64,000 bases of DNA, from contig NZ_NESD01000002.1 of the NCBI RefSeq assembly GCF_003063545.1, positions 372,001 through 436,000 on the forward strand, in the 5' to 3' direction. The notes under the pieces were generated by a model that saw only the letters and a program-made list of their open reading frames with translations, had not been told where the DNA came from and did no database searches. The stretch comes from Limnohabitans sp. Jir61 (lineage in GTDB: Bacteria > Pseudomonadota > Gammaproteobacteria > Burkholderiales > Burkholderiaceae_C). Below, one piece after another: positions 34,973-43,050 of the stretch. Numbering within the stretch: position 1 is the first letter of the stretch; each line of letters begins with the position of its first letter. The translations under genes were made by a program, and so were the position numbers.

Positions 34973-35260
34973 TCAAGCCTGATTAGGCTTTTCATCACCG
35001 GGCTGCATGCCCTTGAGCCAATACACCCAAGCAAGAATCACTGCGACTGCCGTAAACATATCTTGCGGTATTTCCTGACCTACATCGAGTCGACTCAGCA
35101 TGGCTAAGAGTCTCGGGTCTTCTGCCACATAGACACCCTGTTTTTTTGCTTCTGCCACGATCCGACGCGCGAGTTCGTCATCGCCTTTGGCTGTCAGCAC
35201 AGGTGCCTTGTTACGACCATATTCCAGCGCTACGGCTTGCGTGTAGTGTTTGTCGGTCAT
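34973..35260 (-). CDS. FlhB C-terminal domain homologue (FlhX/YlqH-like)
   Basis: 95 residues that align with the cytoplasmic switch domain of FlhB after the autocleavage site: AVALEYGRNKAPVLTAKGDDELARRI in parts, then GVYVAEDPRLLAMLSRLDVGQEIP and FTAVAVILAWVYWLKG. The NPTH cleavage motif and all membrane segments are absent. Such stand-alone proteins can replace the cleaved part of FlhB in export-substrate switching. Its start overlaps the fliK-like stop (ATGA), as in ylqG-ylqH pairs. Confidence 0.88.
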   Translation of the reverse strand: MTDKHYTQAVALEYGRNKAPVLTAKGDDELARRIVAEAKKQGVYVAEDPRLLAMLSRLDVGQEIPQDMFTAVAVILAWVYWLKGMQPGDEKPNQA

Positions 35261-36342
35261 GCTTGGGTGTCCACCAATGCACCGTGATCTGGTGTTGGTC
35301 TATCTTGTTTGGCATCTGGTCTTGGTGCATTAAAGACCTGAAAACTGCCCATAACCAAGCCTGCATTTTCAAGCTCATAAGTAAGCTCACTGGCATTGAA
35401 CTTGGCTAACTCAGCAATGTCTTTTTTTACAGCCCACATGGTGAGGTCGACCTGAGAGCTATTGCTTATCGTGGTTTTTAGCCAGACTTCACCTAGCACC
35501 CGACTTTGCGTGTGCATGTTCACCACCAATGGGTTTTTGGGTTGCCCTGGCTTGTTACCTTTTTGTTCGAAGTGCAACTCCACAGGGTCCGCATCTCGAA
35601 ATGGGATCACCAAAGCTAAATTCAAATCACCTTTATGCAGGTTTTGAGCCGACTGAACTTGCGCTGCCTCTAGCTCATCCAAGGCATGATGCAAACTATG
35701 TTCAGAATCGGCATCTTTGTCTTCGATGCCTTCGCGCTCCGCCATTAATAAGCGCAGCAAAACTTTGGTGTTGTCTGGCACAGCATCACCATCAGCCAAG
35801 CTTGATTCACTTGTCTTGGCATGGCCCAGTACAAAGCGCTTCAAAGTTTGCGCTTGCAAACCACCCATGCTTAGGCGCTGTGCATTGATACGTTTTTTTA
35901 ACTCGGCCGCATCTTGAACAGGAGGAACCAGACTTTCGAGCACCCCAGGACGTAGCAACGTCAATAGGTTTGCAAAACCACCGGGCTGAAACATGAGTGC
36001 ATTCAGGCGCGTCGGAATAGCTGCTTGCGATGCTTCAGTTCCTGCAAAACTACCAGTGTGCAGCAACTGCAAAGCCCATTTGCCGTTACTCAATTCCTGC
36101 GCACGCAACTGAAGGTGGTCACCCTCTTTGATGTACGGAAACAGGGGAATATTGAAACTGTGCTCATTCAGAACCAGTTTGAGCTGATCGTTGCGCATGG
36201 CTGCGACAGCTTGCACAATTTGCCCATCATGCAGCCCCAACTGACGCGCAACAGGTGCCTCTACATAAACTGTACGCGTCTCCAAATGAATAGGCGCCAC
36301 ACGCGCAATCGCGTGGACGCCTTCTGGTCCCATGATGGCCAT
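35257..36342 (-). CDS. Second FliK-like hook-length control domain protein
   Basis: 361 residues. The C-terminal part (HTQSRVLGEVWLKTTISNSSQVDLTMWA in split form; then LTYELENAGLVMGSFQVFNAP) resembles the globular FliK/Flg_hook domain that meets FlhB; the N-terminal part has a VYVEAPVARQLGLHDGQIVQA beta segment. It is paired with an FlhB-like gene and lies in the flgP-flgT operon, distinct from the main fliK at 48334. It may tune substrate switching, perhaps tied to the very large hook subunit. Family call moderate. Confidence 0.65.
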   Translation of the reverse strand: MAIMGPEGVHAIARVAPIHLETRTVYVEAPVARQLGLHDGQIVQAVAAMRNDQLKLVLNEHSFNIPLFPYIKEGDHLQLRAQELSNGKWALQLLHTGSFAGTEASQAAIPTRLNALMFQPGGFANLLTLLRPGVLESLVPPVQDAAELKKRINAQRLSMGGLQAQTLKRFVLGHAKTSESSLADGDAVPDNTKVLLRLLMAEREGIEDKDADSEHSLHHALDELEAAQVQSAQNLHKGDLNLALVIPFRDADPVELHFEQKGNKPGQPKNPLVVNMHTQSRVLGEVWLKTTISNSSQVDLTMWAVKKDIAELAKFNASELTYELENAGLVMGSFQVFNAPRPDAKQDRPTPDHGALVDTQA

Positions 36343-36351
36343 GTTGGCCCT

Positions 36352-36753
36352 TTAGGGAAAGCGCACCCAGTTTTTGCGCTCGTTCATGTTGATATCAGCC
36401 GTGGAATAGCCACCACCTCTGTGTAGGCCGCTGTTGCCCGGTGAGTGGCCTGGCACGGTATAGCTGCGCAAGAGATCATCATGGCTAGGGACATTCAAGA
36501 TAGCGCCCGCCATCAAAGAACGGGGAGGAGATTTGGTGAATGCTTGAGGATTTTGTTGAACAAAGGCATTGCGCAAAATTTCGATACGCAGTGGACTATC
36601 GGGCATCGTTTTGCGGATGACCTTATCCAACGTTTCACCCGTCTCCACTTGATATGTGGTCCGAGTCGTTGGGCCTGCAGCAATCGCCCACAATGGGTAA
36701 GCCAAGGCGATGCAGCTCAGCAAGGTGCGAACGGAAGTGGTAGTCATGTTCAT
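36352..36753 (-). CDS. Secreted LysM/FimV-like small protein of the flgP-flgT operon
   Basis: 133 residues from the ATG at 36753 (GGGAG 8 bases upstream; the in-frame ATG at 36771 lacks this). Signal peptide ending near WAIAAG. TYQVETGETLDKVIRKTMPDSP (split: V-E-T-G-E-T-L-D-x-V-I) resembles the FimV/LysM start seen in envelope proteins, followed by AFVQQNPQAF and an Asn/Gly-rich tail. Periplasmic. Located just after flgT in an operon that also encodes FlgP, so it may help the H-ring bind the wall. Function unproven. Confidence 0.6.
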   Translation of the reverse strand: MNMTTTSVRTLLSCIALAYPLWAIAAGPTTRTTYQVETGETLDKVIRKTMPDSPLRIEILRNAFVQQNPQAFTKSPPRSLMAGAILNVPSHDDLLRSYTVPGHSPGNSGLHRGGGYSTADINMNERKNWVRFP

Positions 36754-36774
36754 AGTCGGTTCTCCCGTCATCTC

Positions 36775-37851
36775 TTAGTACGTGTAAGGCCAAGCAACCC
36801 AAGCCCCATTGAATTTTTGTTTGCGTCCAGCCACTTGTTTGATTTCGGCTTGATACGCGCTGACTGATTTGACTTCGGCCAGGACAGCCGCGTCAAGTGC
36901 ACCCGGCTCCAAGGTATGGCGCGGCAGGACAGATGGATCTGCCACCATGAGCTTATCGCCTACGCGAAGTCCCGCGTTTTCACCAGCATTGAGCGCTAAG
37001 CGTCCTTGTGTTTGCTGAACTGTGAAGGTTTGTGGTTCACAAGCCAATTGTTTATCCAGTTGCTGCACCATGGCAGAGACTGCACGGGCAATCTCTGCAT
37101 TGGTGTCAGTGTCCATCTTAGGTGTGCCATAGGTTTGCGTAGGGATACTCGGCATCACCACTTCTTGTGCATTGAACCAAGCTTGGCGCTTACCAGGCCC
37201 ACTCACAGACAAATTCAGACCAAATGCAGAATAGTCATCGGAAACACCTGCCAAAGGTACTGGCGTGACAGTGAGTTGCGCATGCCACTGCACATGCTCT
37301 TCACCATGGCCATGAACCAATCTGTCATAAGTCCGTGTTTGAGCTTGCGCACTGATCAAATGCCAACGATCAGCTCTTGCCCCAGCTTGCATGAGCTTTG
37401 TACGTGCGGCAAATACAAGTTGTTGCGCTTGATAGCGTTGCGCTGGGGCCAGACCTGGGGATAAATCAACGCCCACTGTCATGACCTGACGCAAAGGGGC
37501 TTTGGCTTGAGGTGCTTCGCATCGACCCGGCTGGACTGCTTCTACGTTGTTAGTAACTGCCAACTCCGCTCGAGGTTGCTGTCCTGCGTCACGCACGTAT
37601 TGAGCCACCTGCAAATCACGCAATTTAATTTCTGATGAAAAACGATTCAACTCACGCAGCTTGCCATCGCTTTCCATCCAGCTGGTAGCGCTGACACGGG
37701 TGTTGGACTTCATAGCAGCTTCCACCATGGCGGCACGAATAGCCCTGAGTCGCTCTTCAGCGCTCAAGTCTGCAGCTGCGACTGAAAAGTTGACACCCAA
37801 CAACCCCAACAGGATTGGTAAATAAAGGTGTCGATAAGGCGAAGTCCACAT
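36775..37851 (-). CDS. flgT: Flagellar H-ring protein FlgT
   Basis: 358 residues with a signal peptide (LYLPILLGLLGVNFSVAAA). EERLRAIRAAMVEAAMKSNTRVS near the N-terminus and the C-terminal GRLALNAGENAGLRVGDKLMVAD plus AVLAEVKSVSAYQAEIK correspond to the three-domain FlgT seen in Vibrio, where it forms the H-ring around the L/P rings and helps recruit stator components. Lies between flgP and the LysM-like gene. Presence in a betaproteobacterium-like context is worth noting. Confidence 0.82.
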   Translation of the reverse strand: MWTSPYRHLYLPILLGLLGVNFSVAAADLSAEERLRAIRAAMVEAAMKSNTRVSATSWMESDGKLRELNRFSSEIKLRDLQVAQYVRDAGQQPRAELAVTNNVEAVQPGRCEAPQAKAPLRQVMTVGVDLSPGLAPAQRYQAQQLVFAARTKLMQAGARADRWHLISAQAQTRTYDRLVHGHGEEHVQWHAQLTVTPVPLAGVSDDYSAFGLNLSVSGPGKRQAWFNAQEVVMPSIPTQTYGTPKMDTDTNAEIARAVSAMVQQLDKQLACEPQTFTVQQTQGRLALNAGENAGLRVGDKLMVADPSVLPRHTLEPGALDAAVLAEVKSVSAYQAEIKQVAGRKQKFNGAWVAWPYTY

Positions 37852-37873
37852 AAAAACGCTTCTTTGGCAATGC

Positions 37874-38356
37874 TTAATTACGCTTGCTGCTCAAACTGGC
37901 TATGTACAAAGCACGTAAGTCATTGACCACGTTGCGATCCAGTGACATGGTGGTTTCATAAGTGTCATCACCCACAGGCGTGATACTGACTAAAACAGCG
38001 CCATAGATCACACCTTCCACGCGGGCTCGGAAGGTATCACTCATGACGGTCATATCTGCCACAGTGGTACTGGCGTCCAGTTGTTGACCATAGACCTGCT
38101 CCGTCAAAGCGCGATAAGCGTCAAGTTTTGAAGCACGAATGGCCAACAAACGCTGCTGGGCTGGATTGCGATGATTTTGGATACTAATGACCGCGTAGCC
38201 AGTTGCCACCAAAGTCTCACGTTTTTGGGTCATGGGCGTGATCATATTGGCCGATTCATCGACACGCGCTGGTGCAGGCATGGGTGGCGGCGTGTTGGCG
38301 CAAGCTGTCAACAGGATGGTGGCGGCTGTCACAGCCCAAATGGTGATGCGGTTCAT
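37874..38356 (-). CDS. flgP: FlgP-like outer-membrane lipoprotein
   Basis: 160 residues from the ATG at 38356, which has AAGGA upstream and lies 22 bases after the predicted FliA start; an upstream in-frame start at 38422 would precede the promoter. Lipobox LLTAC with Cys19. LLAIRASKLDAYRALTEQVYGQQLDA (split) and VEGVIYGAVLVSITPVGDDTYETTMSLD are typical of LPP20/FlgP proteins. In Vibrio and Campylobacter FlgP forms the basal disk/H-ring periphery. First gene of a five-gene operon. Confidence 0.85.
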   Translation of the reverse strand: MNRITIWAVTAATILLTACANTPPPMPAPARVDESANMITPMTQKRETLVATGYAVISIQNHRNPAQQRLLAIRASKLDAYRALTEQVYGQQLDASTTVADMTVMSDTFRARVEGVIYGAVLVSITPVGDDTYETTMSLDRNVVNDLRALYIASLSSKRN

Positions 38357-38384
38357 ATTTATGTCCTTGAGAGGTCTCCCCCTA

Positions 38385-38411
38385 GATTCGGCACCGAGCG
38401 TTGCATCTTTA
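38385..38411 (-). promoter_or_regulatory. FliA promoter of the flgP-flgT operon
   Basis: Minus strand TAAA (38411-38408), 15 bases, GCCGAATC (38392-38385). It sets the flgP start at 38356. Confidence 0.82.
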
Positions 38412-38489
38412 ATTATTTGCAATACGAATACTTTTTCTGTCTTGTGAAAGATTTGTTGTCACCGACAATCATGTGTAGGAATTTTTGAC

Positions 38490-39587
38490 ATGAAGCCCAC
38501 AACAAACTTTATTGGCTCCAGCGAATCAGCCGCAGCTCTGCGTCAGTTGGTCGCTACGATGGCCAACTCCAACGCTACGGTGATGATCACTGGTGAAAGC
38601 GGAACAGGTAAAGAGCTTTTAGCTCGGCTGCTGCATGAGCAATCTGACCGCTGTGGCGCTAACTTTGTACCCATCAACTGTGCCGCAATCCCCAAGGATT
38701 TGCTGGAAAGTGAGCTGTTTGGCCACAGAAAGGGCGCATTCACGGGCGCCGTCGCAGATCGCATTGGTCGTTTTGAATTGGCCCATGGCGGTACGATCTT
38801 TCTCGATGAAATCGGCGACATGTCTTTAGACATGCAAGTGAAGTTGCTACGCGTTTTGCAAGAACGCACCGTCGACCCCATCGGTGGAACACGGCAAGTT
38901 CAAGTCGATGTTCGTGTTGTCGCCGCGACGCACCGTGACTTAGAAAACGAAATTGCAGCAGGTCGGTTCCGCGAAGACTTGTACTACCGCCTCAATGTGC
39001 TGCCCATGGTGACGCCTCCGTTGCGTGAACGCAACACAGACATCCCAGAATTGTTGGCTTTTTTTGCAAAAAAATGTGTCACCTTTGGCAAGCAACCGAT
39101 TCGATTCAAACCCGATTTTTTAGCGGCTTTGCAAAAATACCCCTGGCCTGGAAACGTTCGCGAGCTTTCCAACGTTGTGGACCGGTTCAGCACGCTCTAC
39201 GCTGGCCAAGAACTCGATTTACGCGCCATTCCTCCTACCCTGCTGCCCAAGGGGTTGGTTTCTGCACAAGCTGAGTTGCAAGCTCAAGCGCCACTGCTGG
39301 CCAAGCTCGAAATGACGCCGCCCCCAGAAGTTCTGGCAGAAATGCAAGACGAGCCTGAGGAAGAGGAAAACGAAATCGAAGGCTTGATCATGTTGGCGCA
39401 AGGTATGCCTCAACTGCCGCCAGAAGGCATGTCACTCAAAGAACGTATGGCGCAAATTGAACGCAGCATCATTGAGCAGGCACTCACTCGTAACTCTGGC
39501 AATGTGTCACGTACAGCTAAATTGTTGAATTTGCAGCGCACCACTTTGATTGAGAAAATCAACAAGTATGAGTTGCGTCCTGCTTAA
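38490..39587 (+). CDS. Sigma-54-dependent activator without receiver domain (flagellar, FleQ/FlrC-like)
   Basis: 365 residues: an AAA+ domain begins almost at once (GESGTGKE Walker A at about 32-39; GAFTGA loop that contacts sigma-54 at about 80-85; [12 protein letters not shown]alker B; R-finger region [13 protein letters not shown]), then a linker and a Fis-type HTH ([19 protein letters not shown], near the end). There is no N-terminal receiver or FleQ domain, so activity may be constitutive or set by FlhG, which in Pseudomonas (FleN) acts on FleQ. Its location and the sigma-54 sites before flgB, flgA and flhA suggest it runs the early flagellar tier. Confidence 0.85.
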   Translation: MKPTTNFIGSSESAAALRQLVATMANSNATVMITGESGTGKELLARLLHEQSDRCGANFVPINCAAIPKDLLESELFGHRKGAFTGAVADRIGRFELAHGGTIFLDEIGDMSLDMQVKLLRVLQERTVDPIGGTRQVQVDVRVVAATHRDLENEIAAGRFREDLYYRLNVLPMVTPPLRERNTDIPELLAFFAKKCVTFGKQPIRFKPDFLAALQKYPWPGNVRELSNVVDRFSTLYAGQELDLRAIPPTLLPKGLVSAQAELQAQAPLLAKLEMTPPPEVLAEMQDEPEEEENEIEGLIMLAQGMPQLPPEGMSLKERMAQIERSIIEQALTRNSGNVSRTAKLLNLQRTTLIEKINKYELRPA

Positions 39588-39609
39588 AAACCACAGCTAA
39601 TTTCCGACA

Positions 39610-39642
39610 CAAAAAAGGCAGCTCATCAAGCTGCCTTTTTTT
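39610..39642. terminator. Bidirectional terminator between activator gene and motB
   Basis: AAGGCAGCT and AGCTGCCTT with a 6-base loop, A-run before and T-run after; serves both convergent genes. Confidence 0.9.
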
Positions 39643-39658
39643 GTTTGAAAAAGACTGA

Positions 39659-40690
39659 TCAGTCCTGTTCGTTGTAAAGCACCGTGATACTCATGCGACG
39701 GTTGCGAGGATCACGCGGGTCTTTCGGGTTGAAAGGATCGGTGTCAGCTACGCCCTCAATGCGAGCGAAGCGGCTTTCTTTGATCCCACTCTTTTCCAGC
39801 AAAGCACGGGTCACTTCTGCACGCTCGGCAGAGAGCGACCAGTTGTTGCGACCTTCTTTGTTGTTGAAGGGCACGCTGTCGGTATGGCCACGAATCGCTA
39901 TTTTGTTGGGCATATCCGCCAATGAAGCTGCGATTTCAGTGATCAAGCTAGATGCTTTGCCTTGCATGCTCATGCCACCGCTTGGGAACATGGCAAAGTC
40001 GGCTTTGTCGATGATCTCAATACGCAAGCCTTGCTTGTCACGCGTGACAGACACTTGGTCTTTCAGTCCACCCAGCTTTTTGTTTTCCGACAGCTTTTGC
40101 TCAATCTCTTTTTCAAGCTTGTCAAAGTCGGCCTTTTCTTGGGCTTGGGCAATTTCTTTCTTCTGTTCAGGCGTCAGCTTGTCTGGGTCTGAATAGGGAT
40201 TGTTGTTTTCTTGACCGGGGTCAGTGCTAGGGTTGGGGCCACCTTCAGAGCGAGGTGTCAAACGCTCCAGCAACGCAGTTTGCTTGGCTGCAAACGGAAA
40301 GCCATCGGGATCAATGATGGATCGGCCACCCAACACGCCGTTGGAGCCCGCCAGTTGACCGATAGCAACCAAACTTTGTGAAGTGGGTTTGAAGTAATCG
40401 GCAATGCTTTTGCGCTGATCTTCGTTAGACGCGCCCAACAGCCACATCAACAAGAAGAAGGCCATCATCGCCGTCATCATGTCGGCCAACGCAATCTTCC
40501 AAGCACCACCATGAGCACCACCGTGGCCCTCATCAATGATTTTCTTAATGATGATGACAGGGGCTGGTGCTTCTTCTTTTTCTTCTTCCGCTTTTGCAGC
40601 TTCAGCAGCGGCAGCGGCCGCTGCTGCGGCTTCTTGTGCTGCTTTATCGGCATCCGCTGGGGCGGCTGCCGCGTCTTTTTCGTCAGCCAT
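39659..40690 (-). CDS. motB: Flagellar stator protein MotB
   Basis: 343 residues. A long Ala/Glu-rich N-terminal extension (about 55 residues with a run of alanines) precedes HGGAWKIALADMMTAMMAFFLLMWLLG (split: A-D-M-M-T-A-M-M-A-F), where the Asp is the proton-binding residue of the single membrane helix. The C-terminal OmpA-like domain has IRGHTDSVPF and NWSLSAERAEVTRALL for peptidoglycan binding. Couples proton flow to rotation with MotA. Start overlaps the motA stop by one base position (40690). The acidic N-terminal extension is longer than in E. coli. Confidence 0.95.
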   Translation of the reverse strand: MADEKDAAAAPADADKAAQEAAAAAAAAAEAAKAEEEKEEAPAPVIIIKKIIDEGHGGAHGGAWKIALADMMTAMMAFFLLMWLLGASNEDQRKSIADYFKPTSQSLVAIGQLAGSNGVLGGRSIIDPDGFPFAAKQTALLERLTPRSEGGPNPSTDPGQENNNPYSDPDKLTPEQKKEIAQAQEKADFDKLEKEIEQKLSENKKLGGLKDQVSVTRDKQGLRIEIIDKADFAMFPSGGMSMQGKASSLITEIAASLADMPNKIAIRGHTDSVPFNNKEGRNNWSLSAERAEVTRALLEKSGIKESRFARIEGVADTDPFNPKDPRDPRNRRMSITVLYNEQD

Positions 40691-41550
40691 TATTTCCTCA
40701 ATGCGTCAAAGAGTTCGCCAAAGGTCGGCTGAGCGTGGTGATTGATACACACACGTGCAGCTTCAATCACCAAAGGAACTGGATAACCATGCATATTGCC
40801 AATGATGACTTGCTGAGCAACTTTCAAAGCTTCGCTATCTTCATCAATGATTTGCACCAAGCGCTTGCCAAAAGGTTCAAAAATACCGTAAGCCAAGAAC
40901 ACACCCAAGAACGTACCCACCAACGCGCCACCAATCAAGGCACCCAGCACAGGTGGAGGTTGGTCAATCGCGCCCATGGTCTTCACCACACCCAACACGC
41001 AAGCCACAATACCCAACGCGGGCAGCGCGCCTGCAAGGGTAGACAACGCATCTGCGTTTTGCATTTCGCTGTGGTGGTGATGCTTGATAGAAGCGGTCAT
41101 CACGTCTTCCACCGCATAAGGGCTCAAAGTACCGGAAGAAACCACCATCAAACGGATGGTGTCGCAAATCAAACCCACCAGTCCGTGGTCAGCTAACATC
41201 TTGGGACATTCGCCAAATATGGCACTCGCCTCAGGGTTCTCGACGTGAGATTCCATCGCCACAGCACCTTCAGCTTTGAGTGTTTTCATCAGCTTGGAGA
41301 TGACGGCAATGATGCCAATATAGTCTTCCTTGTGGTACTTGGGACCTTTCAAAACGCGCCCCATGCCGCCCCAAGCGCCCTTAAAGATGGCACCCGAGTT
41401 ACCTGTGATCATGCCGGCCACACCCGCACCACCAATAATGAACATCTCGTAGGGAGTGGATTTGATAATGGGCGCCAAACTACCGCCGGCGATCACGAAA
41501 CCACCGAACACGCAAATGAACAGAACGACCAAACCAATAATTGCTGACAT
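40690..41550 (-). CDS. motA: Flagellar stator protein MotA
   Basis: 286 residues, family length. Four membrane segments: VLFICVFGGFVIAGGSL at the start, MFIIGGAGVAGMITG, then LPALGIVACVLGVVKTMGAID and GALIGGALVGTFLGVFLAYGI with the conserved prolines for torque; the cytoplasmic loop has the charged residues that meet FliG. Precedes motB. The upstream intergenic region holds a large nested hairpin and no recognisable FliA promoter. Confidence 0.97.
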   Translation of the reverse strand: MSAIIGLVVLFICVFGGFVIAGGSLAPIIKSTPYEMFIIGGAGVAGMITGNSGAIFKGAWGGMGRVLKGPKYHKEDYIGIIAVISKLMKTLKAEGAVAMESHVENPEASAIFGECPKMLADHGLVGLICDTIRLMVVSSGTLSPYAVEDVMTASIKHHHHSEMQNADALSTLAGALPALGIVACVLGVVKTMGAIDQPPPVLGALIGGALVGTFLGVFLAYGIFEPFGKRLVQIIDEDSEALKVAQQVIIGNMHGYPVPLVIEAARVCINHHAQPTFGELFDALRK

Positions 41551-41566
41551 CTAACACTCTCCCCAA

Positions 41567-41628
41567 GCAGGTTGGCGCATCCAAGCAAAAAACTTGGATG
41601 CGCCTATAAATTGTCCCTCACAACCTGC
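41567..41628 (-). other. Nested long hairpin between fliS and motA
   Basis: Inner stem: GGCGCATCCAAG (41574-41585) with CTTGGATGCGCC (41593-41604), 12 bp perfect, loop of 7. Outer stem: GCAGGTTG (41567-41574) with CAACCTGC (41621-41628), 8 bp, sharing one base with the inner. On the minus strand no U-tract follows, so it is not a standard terminator; it ends about 17 bases before the motA start and may control motA translation or mRNA processing. Confidence 0.6.
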
Positions 41629-41678
41629 AAGATTAACTGATAAACAAGACAAATCTGCTGGAAAGCAGAAAAGCCCTA

Positions 41679-42101
41679 TCAATTCATCATGCCGGCTGGT
41701 CGGTTGCTCGCTGGCACCAAGGAAGGCACGCCCTCCCAAGCATCGCGAATTTCGCGCATCAAACCGTAAATTTCATCCAAAACAACCACATCATTGTGGG
41801 CGTTTGCGTGAAACAGTCGACGGGTCACATAGCTGTACAACTCATTGAGGTTGTTGGCCAGATCGCCGCCTTTTTCAAAATCCAAAGCACCTTGCAAGCC
41901 AATCACAATGCGACTGGCACGTGCAATGGCTTTAGATTTTTCATTGATATTTTTATGTTGGATGTGGCCACGTGCAGTGGACAGACTTTCCAACAAGCCA
42001 TCAAACAACATTTGAATCAATTGCACATTGTTCGCTGTGGCTACGCCGCTACTGACTTTGACATCGCCGTAACTTTGAATGGCTCGTGAATTGGCTCGCA
42101 T
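41679..42101 (-). CDS. fliS: Flagellin export chaperone
   Basis: 140 residues. SYGDVKVSSGVATANNVQLIQMLFDGLLESL (split: V-Q-L-I-x-M-L-x-D-G) is the FliS core, with DFEKGGDLANNLNELYSYV and FHANAHNDVVVLDEI following. Keeps flagellin monomeric before export. Monocistronic from its own FliA promoter, separated from fliD, with which it is often linked. A small stem TCTGCT/AGCAGA at 41648-41665 just after the stop could aid termination. Confidence 0.95.
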   Translation of the reverse strand: MRANSRAIQSYGDVKVSSGVATANNVQLIQMLFDGLLESLSTARGHIQHKNINEKSKAIARASRIVIGLQGALDFEKGGDLANNLNELYSYVTRRLFHANAHNDVVVLDEIYGLMREIRDAWEGVPSLVPASNRPAGMMN

Positions 42102-42138
42102 CTGATAACTCCTGTGTATTTCTTAGCGTACACAGACA

Positions 42139-42165
42139 GTATCGGAAGAGTCACCCCAAACTTGA
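42139..42165 (-). promoter_or_regulatory. FliA promoter of fliS
   Basis: Minus strand TCAA (42165-42162), 15 bases, TCCGATAC (42146-42139). Leader about 31 bases. Confidence 0.8.
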
Positions 42166-42198
42166 GAGATATTCGCAGCAACGATAGATGAATTCATA

Positions 42199-43050
42199 TT
42201 AAGCAGGTTTCGCCTCAGCTGATACGTCAACCACTGATGCTTCTTCATGTGTGTCTTCAGGAATCATCACCGCCTCGACTGTTTCGGCGGCAATTTCTTG
42301 CCGCTGTTCATCCTCGTAAGCCTGCACATGCTCTAAACCCTGCGCAAGCTCTAGCGGCGTAGGTTCAAAGGTGTCACTGTTTTCCAAAACGCCCTCGCCC
42401 AGAGTCTGTGCTGCACCCGATTGATCTGTCAATGCGAGCATTTCTTCTTCAGGCTCATGAATTTCTACATCATCAAACAAGAAGTCTGAGAACGGCACTT
42501 CATTGGTAATACCTACGCGTTGATAAAGCATGTCTGCCACGCTATCGACGGTTTGCTTCAAACGGAGCAATACCTCGGGGTCAGGATTGTTGGCATACGT
42601 GCCAGCGAATTCCACCGCCGAACGATAAATGCTGCCCAGATGCTGTGGTGGCAACCAAGATTGGATAAAGCCACGCACAGTTGATATTTTTCGCAATGAG
42701 CTTGGCACCTTACTCTCGTCACTGCCTTCCTCTTCAAGTCCATCTTTGAAGGTGGCTGTGATGTGCTCGCGCAAGATAGGTTCGTAGTGTGGGCGTAAAG
42801 CTTCAATCAACGTTGCATCAAAGCCGTCAACCTGCCTGCCGTTCATGGCGTCCCACAACTTTTTGCCTTCTAAGCCAGAAAACAGCAAGTCGCTCGGAAT
42901 TTCTGTTTCGAACTGAGGTAGACCTGGCGTTTCAGGCTTAGGTGCCTCATACATCCGAGCCAAGTGATTGATCTTGTCGATGAGATACAAAGTCAAGATC
43001 ACCAAGATCAGCAAGACCCAAGAGATCATGTTCATCATGAAATTACTCAT
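42199..43050 (-). CDS. Membrane-anchored protein of unknown function, end of the flhA-fliA operon
   Basis: 283 residues. One N-terminal membrane helix (about residues 7-26, MISWVLLILVILTLYLID), then an alpha-helical soluble region (ALRPHYEPILREHITATF, LRKISTVRGFIQSWLPP, LLRLKQTVDSVADMLYQ) and a Glu-rich C-terminus, likely in the cytoplasm or periplasm. I do not recognise a family. Its start overlaps the fliA stop (ATGA), so it is translated with fliA; it may be a flagellar pole or regulatory factor. A dispersed palindrome at 42287 lies inside and codes for a RQEIAAET stretch. Confidence 0.7.
   Translation of the reverse strand: MSNFMMNMISWVLLILVILTLYLIDKINHLARMYEAPKPETPGLPQFETEIPSDLLFSGLEGKKLWDAMNGRQVDGFDATLIEALRPHYEPILREHITATFKDGLEEEGSDESKVPSSLRKISTVRGFIQSWLPPQHLGSIYRSAVEFAGTYANNPDPEVLLRLKQTVDSVADMLYQRVGITNEVPFSDFLFDDVEIHEPEEEMLALTDQSGAAQTLGEGVLENSDTFEPTPLELAQGLEHVQAYEDEQRQEIAAETVEAVMIPEDTHEEASVVDVSAEAKPA
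42287..42304. repeat. Dispersed palindrome GCGGCAA-N4-TTGCCGC, copy 2
   Basis: GCGGCAA and TTGCCGC around TTTC, within the C-terminal coding region of the unknown gene at 42199. Confidence 0.7.

Noticed and set aside
41550-41620. FliA promoter of motA
   Set aside because: A CCAA-N15-GC arrangement exists within the hairpin but the -10 (GCGCCAAC) lacks the CGA core.
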